Positions 1-9,114 of a stretch of DNA of 64,000 nucleotides are shown piece after piece. Each line of letters begins with the position of its first letter. The first letter of the stretch is position 1. The DNA comes from an uncultured Alphaproteobacteria bacterium (lineage in GTDB: Bacteria; Pseudomonadota; Alphaproteobacteria; JAPOUT01; G958296285). Both the position numbers and the translations under genes were made by a program. The notes beneath the pieces were generated by a model that saw nothing but the letters and a program-made list of their open reading frames with translations, searched no databases and was not told the DNA's origin. Where the stretch lies: positions 1,668,999 through 1,732,998 of the forward strand of contig OY282459.1 of NCBI GenBank assembly GCA_958296285.1, read 5' to 3'.

Positions 1-456
1 GCTCTGCATGAACATGCCGAGATCGGCCCACTGCCCTTGGCGCATTTCGCGGTCTATCGTGAAGAAAAGACCGACAGGCGCGCCGAACAGATCATAATTT
101 TTGGCGAACTGCGCCAAGCGCGCGGTTTTGTCCTCGCGGGGGATTCCGAGGATTCCGTAGAGCATCTCGCCGCAGCGATAGCGCCGCGTTCTGTAAGGCT
201 CTTTGAGATTGGGGGGATAGATGTCGTAATCGCTGCCTTCGCCTGCGGGATGGGTTTGGCGGGTCTCGGCGACAGCGGCGATGAGATTGGCGAGAGGCTC
301 GCCGGTCAAGACATGCGCGTTCCATGGCTGAAGATTGCCTCCTGAAGGGGCGCGGCTCGCCTGCTCAAGGATGGCGCGGACGGTTTCTTCCGGGACGGGT
401 TTTTTCAAGAAAGCGCGCGTTGTGATTCGGCTCGCCAAAGCCTCCGAGACTTTCAT
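1..456 (-). CDS. nitroreductase family protein (3' end beyond window)
   Basis: The reverse strand opens at 456 with MKVSEALASRITTRAFLKK and runs without a stop to the window edge (152 codons). The N-terminal RITTRAF segment followed by ILEQASRAPSGGNLQPW is the FMN-binding signature of the nitroreductase/NADH-dependent flavin reductase family. Such enzymes are cytosolic FMN dimers that reduce nitroaromatics, quinones or enones with NAD(P)H. The start lies 4 bases after the stop of the upstream short-chain dehydrogenase, so the two are probably co-transcribed. The substrate cannot be told from sequence. Confidence 0.9.
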   Translation of the reverse strand, partial: MKVSEALASRITTRAFLKKPVPEETVRAILEQASRAPSGGNLQPWNAHVLTGEPLANLIAAVAETRQTHPAGEGSDYDIYPPNLKEPYRTRRYRCGEMLYGILGIPREDKTARLAQFAKNYDLFGAPVGLFFTIDREMRQGQWADLGMFMQS

Positions 457-460
457 CCGA

Positions 461-1276
461 CTATCGCGCCGACATTCCGCCATCCACGACCATTTCGGCG
501 CCTGTCATAAAGGCGGCGTCGTCGGAGGCGAGGAAGAGGGCTGCGCGGGCGATTTCTTCGGCGCTTGCCACGCGCCTGAGAATATGAAGATTTTCGGTGA
601 AGCGTCTTGCCTCTTCGGCGCTCTTGGCGACTCCCATGCTGACGGCGAGCGCGCTGGACTGCTCTCCCATGTCGGTATCCACGAAGCCTGGGTGGATGGA
701 ATTGACGCGGACGGGATGTTTTCTAGATCCGCATTCTGTGGCGACAGCTTTGGTCATCAGGCGCACTGCGCCTTTGGACGCGCAATAGGCGGCGAGGCTT
801 GGCGATCCGATGATTCCGGAGGAAGAAGAGAGATTGACGACCGCGCCGCCGCCCTTCCAACGCGAGGCGCGCTGACGGATAAGCGGGATCGCGTGTTTGC
901 ATCCCAAAAAGACGCTCTTCACATTAACGTCCATGATTTTTTGGAAATCGCCGATCGTCATCGTCTCTATCGGCGCGGTGATATAGATTCCGGCGTTGTT
1001 GACGAGAACGTCAAGCCCGCCCTCCTTTTTGTTAATGTCGGCGCAGACGGCGATCCATTGCTCTTCGCTCGTGACGTCATGATGGATGAATCGGGCTTTG
1101 CTTTCGCCATGGCGCTCTTTGATTTTTTTGGCGGCGCTTTCGCCGACCTCATCCAGAATGTCGCTGAGGACGACTGTCGCGCCTTCGCCTGCGAGGGCGT
1201 CCGCTGTGGCGAAGCCGATGCCCCTCGCCGCGCCTGTGATCAGAGCGATTCGCTCTTTCATCTTTCCTTCCGCCAT
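461..1276 (-). CDS. short-chain dehydrogenase/reductase (SDR)
   Basis: A 271-residue classical SDR, an NAD(P)-dependent oxidoreductase of the cytosol. It shows the Rossmann motif TGAARGIG (residues about 14-21), the NNAG motif (about 92-95), and the catalytic Ser with Tyr-x-x-x-Lys in SSSSGIIG...YCASK. The C-terminal end MVVDGGMSAR is typical of the family. An acidic residue (SDILDE) after the second beta strand favours NAD over NADP. A strong ribosome site (AGAGGAGG) precedes the ATG at 1276. It pairs with the downstream nitroreductase; the substrate is unknown. Confidence 0.92.
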   Translation of the reverse strand: MAEGKMKERIALITGAARGIGFATADALAGEGATVVLSDILDEVGESAAKKIKERHGESKARFIHHDVTSEEQWIAVCADINKKEGGLDVLVNNAGIYITAPIETMTIGDFQKIMDVNVKSVFLGCKHAIPLIRQRASRWKGGGAVVNLSSSSGIIGSPSLAAYCASKGAVRLMTKAVATECGSRKHPVRVNSIHPGFVDTDMGEQSSALAVSMGVAKSAEEARRFTENLHILRRVASAEEIARAALFLASDDAAFMTGAEMVVDGGMSAR

Positions 1277-1318
1277 CGCGCCCTCCTCTTTCTATCCTGC
1301 GGAGATTGGGGCGCGAGG

Positions 1319-2038
1319 TCAAGCTTGGCGGGGCGGCGTCAGATGGATTCTGTGGATGGCGAGACGAATAAGGCCGCCTCGGAACGCGCCGCCTGTGGCG
1401 GTGATTCGGACAGGCGTGTCGCTGTAATAGGTCTGCGGCTGTCCTGTGAGTCCGAGGGCGTGGCTGTTTTTTTGGACGCCCAATCCCGATCCGTATCGGT
1501 TGGCGCTTCCCGCCACGCCGATCTGCCAGCTGGAGGGGCCGGTGATGGCTTCCACGACTCGGCCCGATATTCCCAAGACGATGCTGTGGGACGGAATGGA
1601 CGCCGCCGCATTGACGAAACTGCCGCTCGCGCAGCGGGCTTCGGTCTCCAAGACGGATATTGCCGTGTCCGCGCCATGGGGGGAGGCGGCGGATGGGGCG
1701 GGATTTTCTTCCGCCCAACTTGATCCGTTATAGAGATAGCGCTTCGCTTCATCGGCGATCCAGAGGCTCCATCCCGTTTGGGGGGTGAAGAAAGCCCAAG
1801 CGCCGTCCTGCCATGCGGCGATTTGGTTGGTCTTGTTCGCCCATGCGCCGGACGCGGCGGCGGGGACGAGATAGCGCGCGCCTTGGAGGGGCGAAGCGGG
1901 AGGGGCTGTCCGCGCCTTTCCGAGCGCGGTCATATGGATGAGCGCGTCCAGTTTTCTCAGCGACTCATTGACGGTCACATGTTTTTGCGCTTGGGCGGCG
2001 GCGACAAAGGGGAGTTTGAGATGGGTCGTGGCGGTCAT
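1319..2038 (-). CDS. DUF2793 protein at the distal end of the GTA cluster
   Basis: A 239-residue protein that begins TTHLKLPFVAAAQAQKHVTVNESL, the signature of DUF2793. This family sits at the tail-fibre end of alphaproteobacterial GTA and phage clusters. The N-terminal half has the conserved WQDGAWAFFTPQTGW block. The C-terminal half (about 125-239) is a beta-rich region ending in IHRIHLTPP. From its position after the megatron gene g15 I infer a surface-exposed tail or spike component; this is not shown by motif. AAAGGA lies just upstream of the ATG. Confidence 0.82.
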   Translation of the reverse strand: MTATTHLKLPFVAAAQAQKHVTVNESLRKLDALIHMTALGKARTAPPASPLQGARYLVPAAASGAWANKTNQIAAWQDGAWAFFTPQTGWSLWIADEAKRYLYNGSSWAEENPAPSAASPHGADTAISVLETEARCASGSFVNAAASIPSHSIVLGISGRVVEAITGPSSWQIGVAGSANRYGSGLGVQKNSHALGLTGQPQTYYSDTPVRITATGGAFRGGLIRLAIHRIHLTPPRQA

Positions 2039-2062
2039 GGGGCGTCCTTTATGAGATTGCGA

Positions 2063-5000
2063 TTAGAGCGAGAGCGTGGCTTCCAAAGGCGCGCCGCGTC
2101 CGATGGCGGCGCTCATCTGAAAGATTCGGAGGGCGAGGCTTGTCGGCGAAGTCCCGCCGAAATCGGCGCGCTGATGGGCGGCGCTGTAGAGAGTTTCGGG
2201 CGCGGCGCTTCGGAGAAGACGAACAGGCGCGCCGTCTTTCAAGATTTCCACCTCATAGCGCTCCGACTCTTCGCCGAGCGGAATGTCGGGGACTGTCCAA
2301 TCGTCCGATCGGATTCGGCTCTGTCGGAGCCATTGGACTCGGACGCCGCCATTAGGGAGGCGCGAGGCTTTGGCATGGACGGGAGGGAGGGGTTTTTGCG
2401 CGGCGCTCTGAAAAGTGAATGCGAGAGCCGCGGCGCTTGGGTCTTGAGGCGGTTTGCGCGAAGGGGCGATGCGGTAGAAGAGTTGGCGTCCGCGGTCAGA
2501 GGGCGAGAGCGCCGCCTGCGGCAGATCGCGGCTCAACAAGACGAAAGCCGCGCCTCGCGGCAGACTTTTCGCGGCGAGATTTTCCGTTCCGCGCTGTCCG
2601 CGCAGGAGGTTGGAGATTTCATAAAGATTGGCGCTGACGAGTCGCGCCTTTTGGAATTGGACAATCTCCCACGCGCCGTCAGCATGGCGCAGCGCGGCGG
2701 CGTTCTCGCCATTGAGGACATCGCTTTCGGGGCGGGAGGCGAGTTCGCCGCTCGCCAGACGGACTCGGAAGGACGCGCCGCGATTCCAGCGATAGGGCTT
2801 CCCCGCCGCGAGACCCGTTTCGCCGACTCCGATTGTCGCCGGCCGCGAGACGCCGATATTCGGCGAGAAGCCGTGATCCTCGCTTGACGATTGATGGACG
2901 GTCATGACGCCCGGCCAAGGTTCGGAGGCGATGGCGACAAAGGGCGCGTCGGCGTTCTCATTGCCGCGCAGGAGTGGGAGGTCTAAAAGATGGACGATTG
3001 GCGGGGCGTAGAGCGCGGCTTGGGCGGGGGCGTATTGGCGGGCTTCTGCCGCTTCGCCGTTGGCGGCGGGTTTCGCGAGGGCGGTTTCATAGGAGAGGGC
3101 TTCCAGCTCTATCGCGCCGGCGTCTCTGATCTCGGCGATTCGGAGGGTCATGCGGCGGTCTTTGAGATTGAGGCGGATGATGTCGCCCGGCTCCAGATCC
3201 ATTTGGCTTGGCGGGAGTCGGAACGAGACTCGCTCGCGCGCCGCCCATGTCTCAAAGAGCCATCGCCGCGCCGCCGAGAGCATTTGTCCTTGATCGCTGA
3301 CGATCGGCATTCGGGCGACAGCGGTGTATCGGCTTGGGGTTGTGAGGCGGCGGGCTTCGGCGACCGCTTGGCGATAGTCGCTTTGGGGATCAATATAAAT
3401 GAGTTTGGCGGAGAGAGGGAGATCGGTTTCCTGCCGCCGCGCGATCTGAAAGGCGGGGGCGTCTGTTTGGGATGAGGAGACGGCGATTCGCTCGGCGTCT
3501 ATGGCGCGAAGGGGTTTTTCTCCGCGATGATGGCAGGAGATGATTCCGTCTTTTTCCACGGCGTCAAAGAAGAAGATTCGCATCAGGGCTTCCATCGCGT
3601 CTCGGGCGCTCATGACTCTGTCTAGGACGAATCCCTGCAGGATTCCGCTGAGAGAGGCGGTGTTGGCGTTGGCGACTCCGCTTTGGCGGAAAATATGGGC
3701 GACCGCCTCGGCGAGGCTGGATGTCGCGCTTCTGCCTGTGATCCAATGTCCGCGCCGCCAATTGACGCCGTCCGCCCAAACATCAAGATTTTGGGGGAAA
3801 TGGGGATAGGGTCGGGCGTCCCACGTCCAGACATAGATATTGTCGGGGTGAAGCATTCTTTTGTTCGTGGCGGCGATTTTGGGATTGACGTTTTCGCGAT
3901 GGGCGGGGTCTGAAGGGTCAAAGGCTGAGAGGATCGCTTCCAAATATGCGCGCTGCATGGCGTCATCCGGCGCGCCTGACGAGAAATGGGGGAGGGCGCT
4001 CTCTGAGGATTTTTGGTCTGAGAAGACATTGGGCTGATTCGCGCCTTTGTCTATGGCGGGGCAGCCCATTTCGGTGAGCCAGACGGGCTTCATGCCCGGA
4101 CGCCATGCGGTGGAGCGCGAGGCTCGGACTCCTCGCGGGCGATTGTGATGGCGCTCTTTCCACCAAGAGGCGATATCTTTGGCGCGGAAGACCCAATGCT
4201 CATTATGGGCTGTGTCGCGGATGGGGGTTCTGGTTTGGGTCTCGCGGTCGGATTGGGAGGCGTAATGCCAGTCATAGAATTCGGCGGCGGCGATGTTTCG
4301 GCGGAGATAATTGGGATCGTGAATGGTTTTCGCGGCGGCGGCGTCTTTATGGCTGTCGCCGTCTCGCCAATCGGCGAGGGGCATGTAATAGTCAATGCCG
4401 ACAAAATCCACGCTTGCCGAAGCCCAGAGCGGATCCAAATGAAAGAAGACGTCCCCCGTTCCGTCTGACGGTCTATGTCCGGCATATTCTGACCAGTCGG
4501 CGGCGTAGGAGATTTTCGCGCTTGGCAGCGCGGCTTTGGCTTGTTGGGCGAGGCTTCGCATGGCTTGGACGGCGGGATAGGCGTCCGCGCTTCCGCGAAG
4601 GCTCGTTAAAGATTTGAGCTCCGATCCGATGAGGAATGCATCCACGCCGCCCGCCGCTTTGCAAAGATGGGCGCAATGGAGGATCATGCGGCGCAGCCCC
4701 CATTCCGCCGATCCTCTATAGACGACCGCGCCATTTTCTATTCGGAAATGGCTGTTTGAGGCGCTGCCGAAGAAATGGTTGATTTGGTTTTGGACGGCTT
4801 GGCTTTTGTCAGGCGATCCTGTTTCGCCTGGGGCGGGGTGGCATGTGATTCGTCCGCGCCAAGGATGCGCCGGCTGACTCGCGCCGCCATAGGGGTTTGG
4901 GAGGCTGTTGCCGGCGGGGATGTCCATCAGGATGAAAGGGTAGAAGAGGATTTTTAGACCTCGGCGTTTCAGGTCTTTGATGGCGGCGATGACGGAGAGA

Positions 5001-5992
5001 TCGGAGGGCGTTCCGCCATAGGCGGGTCGCCCGTCATGTCGGCTGACGAGATGGGCGTTGTGGCGTTGGAGACCGGCGACATTCCAGAGTTCTGGCCCCG
5101 TGGCTTTGTCTCGGATTTCCACGCCGGGCTTGATCTCGCAGACTCCGCATCGCAGATCGCTGCCGAACCAAGAGACGACAAGCGCGACCGATTCGCAGTT
5201 CTCGCACTGATCCTGCAGCTGATTGATGGCGACCGACCAATCGGCGACTCCTTCGGCGTTATGGGCGTTTTCGGAGATGGTTTCGCCATAGCCGGCGTTT
5301 CGCCAGATGGTCTTGCTATGGTATCCGAATTCTGTGGAGCCTGGGATGACGGTGACGGCTTTGACTCGGCGGAACGTATCGGAGAGGGGTCTTGAGACCT
5401 CAAAGGAGAGTTGGGGGATTCGGTTTCCATAGGGGCTGACATCCATATCCTCAAAGACGATATAGGCTGTTCCGCGATAGGCGGGGGCTTGTCCCGCGCC
5501 TTCTTCGGCTTCTATGACGGAGTCGGGGTTTTGGTCTTGCCCGCCTTTATGGAGGCGATAGGAGACGGCGCTTGCTTCCAGAGGCTCGCCGTCCGCCCAG
5601 ATTCTGCCGACTCCGCCGATTTCGCCTTCGCACAGGGCGACAGCGAAAGAGATTGTGTAATAGGTTTCTTGAGGGCTTTGCCGTCTGCCGCCGCCCTTTC
5701 CCGATCCGCCTTGTGATCTTGCATGGGCGCGATATTTTGTCGCCCAGATGATCTGCCCGGCGACTCTTGCCGTCCCATAGATTCGGTTGATCGCCGCGCC
5801 TTCGGTGGAGGCTTGGACATGCAAATCGGAGAGGTTTGGAGGGGCCGCGGGCTTTTCGGAAGGGGCGAAGAGCGCCTGATCTATCGCGCCGCCGGCGACA
5901 GCGCCCGCGGCGCGTCCTAAAACTTCGCCGAAGCCGGGCGCGATGGCGTTGCCGATCGCGCCGCCGACGGAGCTCAAAACGAGAGTCGCCAT
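2063..5992 (-). CDS. GTA g15, baseplate megatron with TIM-barrel-like domain
   Basis: A 1309-residue tail-tip protein matching the RcGTA g15 (Rcc01698) family. A Gly/Ala-rich hydrophobic N-terminus (VGGAIGNAIAPGFGEVLGRAAGA) is followed by the conserved phage-tail segment GTARVAGQIIWATKY. A glycoside-hydrolase-like TIM-barrel region spans about 260-650 (AADWSEYAGH, VDFVGIDYYMPL, KPVWLTEMGCP). Fibronectin-like and putative receptor-binding regions follow to the C-terminus. I use the ATG at 5992, not an upstream in-frame ATG, because GGAGG lies 5-9 bases before it and the g14 stop is one base away. In RcGTA this protein builds the baseplate and is thought to help penetrate the recipient envelope. 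Confidence 0.92.
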   Translation of the reverse strand: MATLVLSSVGGAIGNAIAPGFGEVLGRAAGAVAGGAIDQALFAPSEKPAAPPNLSDLHVQASTEGAAINRIYGTARVAGQIIWATKYRAHARSQGGSGKGGGRRQSPQETYYTISFAVALCEGEIGGVGRIWADGEPLEASAVSYRLHKGGQDQNPDSVIEAEEGAGQAPAYRGTAYIVFEDMDVSPYGNRIPQLSFEVSRPLSDTFRRVKAVTVIPGSTEFGYHSKTIWRNAGYGETISENAHNAEGVADWSVAINQLQDQCENCESVALVVSWFGSDLRCGVCEIKPGVEIRDKATGPELWNVAGLQRHNAHLVSRHDGRPAYGGTPSDLSVIAAIKDLKRRGLKILFYPFILMDIPAGNSLPNPYGGASQPAHPWRGRITCHPAPGETGSPDKSQAVQNQINHFFGSASNSHFRIENGAVVYRGSAEWGLRRMILHCAHLCKAAGGVDAFLIGSELKSLTSLRGSADAYPAVQAMRSLAQQAKAALPSAKISYAADWSEYAGHRPSDGTGDVFFHLDPLWASASVDFVGIDYYMPLADWRDGDSHKDAAAAKTIHDPNYLRRNIAAAEFYDWHYASQSDRETQTRTPIRDTAHNEHWVFRAKDIASWWKERHHNRPRGVRASRSTAWRPGMKPVWLTEMGCPAIDKGANQPNVFSDQKSSESALPHFSSGAPDDAMQRAYLEAILSAFDPSDPAHRENVNPKIAATNKRMLHPDNIYVWTWDARPYPHFPQNLDVWADGVNWRRGHWITGRSATSSLAEAVAHIFRQSGVANANTASLSGILQGFVLDRVMSARDAMEALMRIFFFDAVEKDGIISCHHRGEKPLRAIDAERIAVSSSQTDAPAFQIARRQETDLPLSAKLIYIDPQSDYRQAVAEARRLTTPSRYTAVARMPIVSDQGQMLSAARRWLFETWAARERVSFRLPPSQMDLEPGDIIRLNLKDRRMTLRIAEIRDAGAIELEALSYETALAKPAANGEAAEARQYAPAQAALYAPPIVHLLDLPLLRGNENADAPFVAIASEPWPGVMTVHQSSSEDHGFSPNIGVSRPATIGVGETGLAAGKPYRWNRGASFRVRLASGELASRPESDVLNGENAAALRHADGAWEIVQFQKARLVSANLYEISNLLRGQRGTENLAAKSLPRGAAFVLLSRDLPQAALSPSDRGRQLFYRIAPSRKPPQDPSAAALAFTFQSAAQKPLPPVHAKASRLPNGGVRVQWLRQSRIRSDDWTVPDIPLGEESERYEVEILKDGAPVRLLRSAAPETLYSAAHQRADFGGTSPTSLALRIFQMSAAIGRGAPLEATLSL

Positions 5993-5993
5993 G

Positions 5994-6452
5994 TCAGACC
6001 TCCTTCGGCGACAAAATGAACGCCGCCGCCAATCGTCTTTTCCACCAGCGCCCAAGAAAACTCTCGCGGACGCCGCGTCCTGAATAGGCGTGGATCATTC
6101 TGTCCTCGCTTGTCAGGATTCCGGCATGTTTGACGGGTGCCAGATCGTTCATGCGGAAGAGGAGAAGATCGCCTGGCTGGATGGCTTCTGTCGGGATTTC
6201 TTGAAAATGTCGGCGGGCGGCGTCAAGGAGGATTTCGGGAAACTCGCCCGCCTCATCGGGGATTTCTCCCCAGTCGGGCGTGTAGGGGGGCGGGTCTTCG
6301 GGGATTTCGCCGAAGACGCGCCGACAGATTCCGAGAACAAGTCCCAGACAATCCGCGCCCGCGCCGATGCAGGAGGCGTTGTGCTGATAGGGCGTGCCGA
6401 GCCATCGTCTCGCCTCGCCGATGATCTCGTCTCTGAATCCGTCAGACGTCAT
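5994..6452 (-). CDS. GTA g14, NlpC/P60 cell-wall peptidase
   Basis: A 152-residue peptidase of the phage NlpC/P60 type. The catalytic Cys is in GADCLGLV (C35), and a His follows in KHAGILTSEDRMIHAY. Known role in RcGTA: a tail-associated peptidase that opens recipient peptidoglycan. The reading frame stays open for 67 codons upstream, but that stretch is basic and overlaps g13, so the ATG at 6452 (MTSDGFRDEI) is the family-typical start. It ends one base before the g15 start. Confidence 0.92.
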   Translation of the reverse strand: MTSDGFRDEIIGEARRWLGTPYQHNASCIGAGADCLGLVLGICRRVFGEIPEDPPPYTPDWGEIPDEAGEFPEILLDAARRHFQEIPTEAIQPGDLLLFRMNDLAPVKHAGILTSEDRMIHAYSGRGVRESFLGRWWKRRLAAAFILSPKEV

Positions 6453-6466
6453 GAGAAGATGCCGCG

Positions 6467-7342
6467 CTAAGCGCGCTCGGCATTTTGGGGGCGGGCGTAG
6501 GAATGGGCGAAGTCGTTGCCGGGCATATGGGGGAAGCCTTGAAAATTGACGGCGTTGTTGAACTTGGCGCGGCATGTCAAAAAACGCTTGTCGCATCCTG
6601 CGGAGATGGTGAAGCGGTCGCCTTGGCGGAGGGGGTGGGGGGCGCTCTGCCAAAGGGTGATGAGAGCATGGCGGGCTTCTTTGCGATGGCTTCGGACTTC
6701 GGAGGCGAAGCCGTTATTGTTTCCTGAGGCGAAGGAGATTTTTCCGCCTGTAAAATGTCCGTCTTGGTAGGAGGCGAGGGCGGAGGCATGAAAGAGTCTC
6801 GCGCCCTCCGGGCTTTGGACAGAGCCGCTCGCGCGAAATCGGGGGTCATTGAGCGGGACGCCGCAGCGTTGGTCTCCGAGATCGGCGTCGCAGAGATATT
6901 GATAAAGCCGTCCGATTGGCTGATTGAGTTTATGGGCGAGTCCTCGCAGTTCGGCTTGGAAGCCATGGGGGGTTCGGCGGATTTCGCCCAGATTGCCTTT
7001 TCGGAGAAGGACGCGCTCTTGCGGAGAGAGCCAATTGACGCGCGTGATTTCCACATCGGCATTGTCGTAGAATCCGGCGGCGATTTTCTCGGCGCTGAGC
7101 CCGTGTGAAGAGAGCGCGCCCTCCACTTCCAGATTGTCTATCTTCAAGCCCAGTCCGCTTTCTATGGCGCTGGCGGTGAAGCCGCTCGCGGCTTTATAAA
7201 GGACTCCGCCAAAGAGGATGTCGCGATCGTGATCGGTGAATCCCTGTGGCGGATTGTCTTTGGGGGTGAGTTTCCAGCAATGGCAGAGCGTGGTCGCGCC
7301 GCTCTGAAGATGACGGCGGAAGGCGGCGGGGAGGTCTCTCAC
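6467..7342 (-). CDS. GTA g13, DUF2163 tail hub protein
   Basis: A 291-residue protein of the DUF2163/BR0599 family, equivalent to the RcGTA hub protein Rcc01696. Typical segments are CWKLTPKDNPPQGFTDHDRD near the N-terminus, CDADLGDQRCGVPL in the middle and AGCDKRFLTCRAKFNNAVNF near the end. The clustered Cys residues of the last two are conserved in this family. The start overlaps the g12 stop by 4 bases, so translation is probably coupled. Confidence 0.92.
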   Translation of the reverse strand: MRDLPAAFRRHLQSGATTLCHCWKLTPKDNPPQGFTDHDRDILFGGVLYKAASGFTASAIESGLGLKIDNLEVEGALSSHGLSAEKIAAGFYDNADVEITRVNWLSPQERVLLRKGNLGEIRRTPHGFQAELRGLAHKLNQPIGRLYQYLCDADLGDQRCGVPLNDPRFRASGSVQSPEGARLFHASALASYQDGHFTGGKISFASGNNNGFASEVRSHRKEARHALITLWQSAPHPLRQGDRFTISAGCDKRFLTCRAKFNNAVNFQGFPHMPGNDFAHSYARPQNAERA

Positions 7343-7980
7343 GGCAGACGGATTTCCAATATGGGGATGTCGGGGATTTCGCCGGCTTGGAAGGCTGCGA
7401 GATTGATTTCCAAATAGTCTGTGTCAAAGCGGGCGGGGACGTCAAAGAGGAATCCCGCCTTGACGCTCTGCCCTTGCGCCGGGATTTTTCCGCTTTGGAA
7501 TGTGAGGATTCCCGTGGCGGCGTCTATCGTGAAGTCGGCATTTTCGGCTTTCGCCTGCCCTGCCACATTGACTTTGACGCTCCCTGCCACGGGCTTGGCG
7601 ATGACGCGCTGATAGGCGCTTGTTCCCGCGCCGTATTTTTTGACGAGTTGGAAGGCGCTTTTTTCGCCGTCTCCCGTTCCGAGCGTCTGATCGCTGTCGG
7701 AGATTTCTCTGAGCGGCGGACAGGATTTGTAATCGGCGGCGTCTCTCCATCGGAATCCGTGCAGCCTTCCGCGCCTGCTCTCAAAGAAGGCGATGAGTTG
7801 ATGGATGTCGTTGAGGGATCGGAGTCCGTATCCTGCATTGTATCGGCGGCGGGAGTCGCGCCAGAGAGAGTTGCGCTCTTCATGTCCTGAGGCGAGGGCG
7901 ACAATCTCGGTTCGGCGCTCTGGCCCGCCGACAGAGCCGAGGGCGATGCCTGTTGGGAAAAGGGTTTCGTGGAACGTCAT
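7339..7980 (-). CDS. GTA g12, DUF2460 distal tail protein
   Basis: A 213-residue DUF2460 protein matching the RcGTA distal tail protein Rcc01695. The diagnostic start is MTFHETLFPTGIALGS, followed by GGPERRTEIVALASGHEERN and a GFRWRD core. It joins the tail tube to the baseplate. It overlaps g13 by 4 bases and follows g11 by 6 bases. Confidence 0.92.
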   Translation of the reverse strand: MTFHETLFPTGIALGSVGGPERRTEIVALASGHEERNSLWRDSRRRYNAGYGLRSLNDIHQLIAFFESRRGRLHGFRWRDAADYKSCPPLREISDSDQTLGTGDGEKSAFQLVKKYGAGTSAYQRVIAKPVAGSVKVNVAGQAKAENADFTIDAATGILTFQSGKIPAQGQSVKAGFLFDVPARFDTDYLEINLAAFQAGEIPDIPILEIRLP

Positions 7981-7986
7981 AGGGTT

Positions 7987-8598
7987 TTAAAGATTTCTCG
8001 CGCCGCGCATGACGGCGCGGCGAATGATGGATGCGGTTTGGGTTTCGGATCGGCGGAAACTTTCGGCGTCCGGCGTTGTGATGCTGACATGGACTTGGAG
8101 GGGTCGGCGGGCATTTTGGGCGGAGACTCCGAGTCTGCCGTCCGCGCCGCGTTTTAGAGGGAGGACGGCTTCAGGCCCCGCCTCACCGATGAGCGCCGCG
8201 CCCTGTCCGAGGGGCGTCAGAGTGGGGCGGTTGATGATTCCGCCGCGCGCGAAAAGTTTGGCTCCGCCGCCCGCGCCAAAAAGGGATGATAGAAAAGTCC
8301 CGCCTTCGCTTGCGATTGGCGAGAGGGCTTGGCGGAGGGCGATGCGCGACAAATCTTGGACGAGTCCGCGCAGCGTCTGCGACAGCGACTGTCCCTTAAA
8401 GACGGCGTCCTCAAAAGATGACGAGAGGGCGCGTCCGAAAGCGCGGCTTGTTTGGGACGCGCGCTGCTGAGCCTGTTTGACCTTGTCGGTGGCGGCGCAA
8501 ATTTCGCGGGACGCCTTTCCGACTCTTGCCGAAGCGCTGTCATAGGCGCTCCCCAAATCCCTCGCCGATGAGGCGAGATTGTCTTGTTGTTCTGCCAT
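7987..8598 (-). CDS. GTA g11, short tape-measure protein
   Basis: A 203-residue tape-measure protein. The N-terminal 60 residues are helical and coiled-coil-like. A conserved block FEDAVFKGQSLSQTLRGLVQDL and a Gly-rich stretch follow, with FARGGIINRPTL and GEAGPEAVLPLKRG, the usual C-terminal signature of phage tape measures. Its small size, close to RcGTA Rcc01694, predicts a short tail and is one reason to call this a GTA and not a full prophage. Confidence 0.9.
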   Translation of the reverse strand: MAEQQDNLASSARDLGSAYDSASARVGKASREICAATDKVKQAQQRASQTSRAFGRALSSSFEDAVFKGQSLSQTLRGLVQDLSRIALRQALSPIASEGGTFLSSLFGAGGGAKLFARGGIINRPTLTPLGQGAALIGEAGPEAVLPLKRGADGRLGVSAQNARRPLQVHVSITTPDAESFRRSETQTASIIRRAVMRGARNL

Positions 8599-8599
8599 A

Positions 8600-8767
8600 T
8601 CAGTTTCGTCCCTGCCTGTCGGGATATTGCCGCATCAGTTGGGCGAGTTCGGCGCGGCTCATGGGTTTGGTCGTCTCATCGTTGCTTGGAAGGAGGCATG
8701 AGAGTTCCAGAGGCGTCATCTGCCAGAAATCTTTTGGCGAGACGCCGCGCTTAAAAGCTTCTCGCAT
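8600..8767 (-). CDS. GTA g10.1, small tail assembly chaperone
   Basis: A 55-residue ORF: MREAFKRGVSPKDFW, then MTPLELSCLL, ending PMSRAELAQLMRQYPDRQ. This matches the DUF2376/TIGR02216 phage chaperone found between g10 and g11 in GTA clusters. Its ATG overlaps the g10 stop by one base (TAATG) and it ends one base before g11. Confidence 0.85.
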   Translation of the reverse strand: MREAFKRGVSPKDFWQMTPLELSCLLPSNDETTKPMSRAELAQLMRQYPDRQGRN

Positions 8768-9114
8768 TAGGCGCTGCCAGATGGCTCGTCCTCCTCGCCG
8801 GCAAAGGCGGCGGACAAAAGGCGGGAGGCGATCTCCAGCGCTTCCGCCGCGCCGCGCGGGAATTGCATGGCGCGGACTTCTTCTTCTGATATTTCCGCGC
8901 CGCCGCCGCGAAGCCCCGCCGCCAAAATATGGACGATATCGGACGCGCCGATTTGTCTTTTGGCGAATCGGTCGGCGAGCTGGATGATATTTTCGCCGAG
9001 CGCCGCTTCCAGTTCGGCGAGCGCGCCGAGCGTCAGGACGAGTTTATAGCGCTTGCCGTTGAGCGTGGCGGCGATCTCGCCCCGCGCTTTGTTGATGGGA
9101 GCGCCTTCGCTCAT
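8767..9114 (-). CDS. GTA g10, GTA-gp10 family tail protein
   Basis: A 115-residue protein with the GTA-gp10 pattern: ARGEIAATLNGKRYKLVLTLGALAELE, then ENIIQLADRFAKRQIGASDIVHILAAGLRGGG. In phage terms it behaves as a tail assembly chaperone or tube-associated factor. It overlaps g9 by 4 bases and g10.1 by 1 base. Confidence 0.9.
   Translation of the reverse strand: MSEGAPINKARGEIAATLNGKRYKLVLTLGALAELEAALGENIIQLADRFAKRQIGASDIVHILAAGLRGGGAEISEEEVRAMQFPRGAAEALEIASRLLSAAFAGEEDEPSGSA

Noticed and set aside
335..1723. A long open frame of 462 codons on the + strand.
   Set aside because: It is antisense to the SDR and DUF2793 genes, both of which have clear family motifs, and it shows no domain of its own. 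G/C-rich codons leave the opposite strand open.
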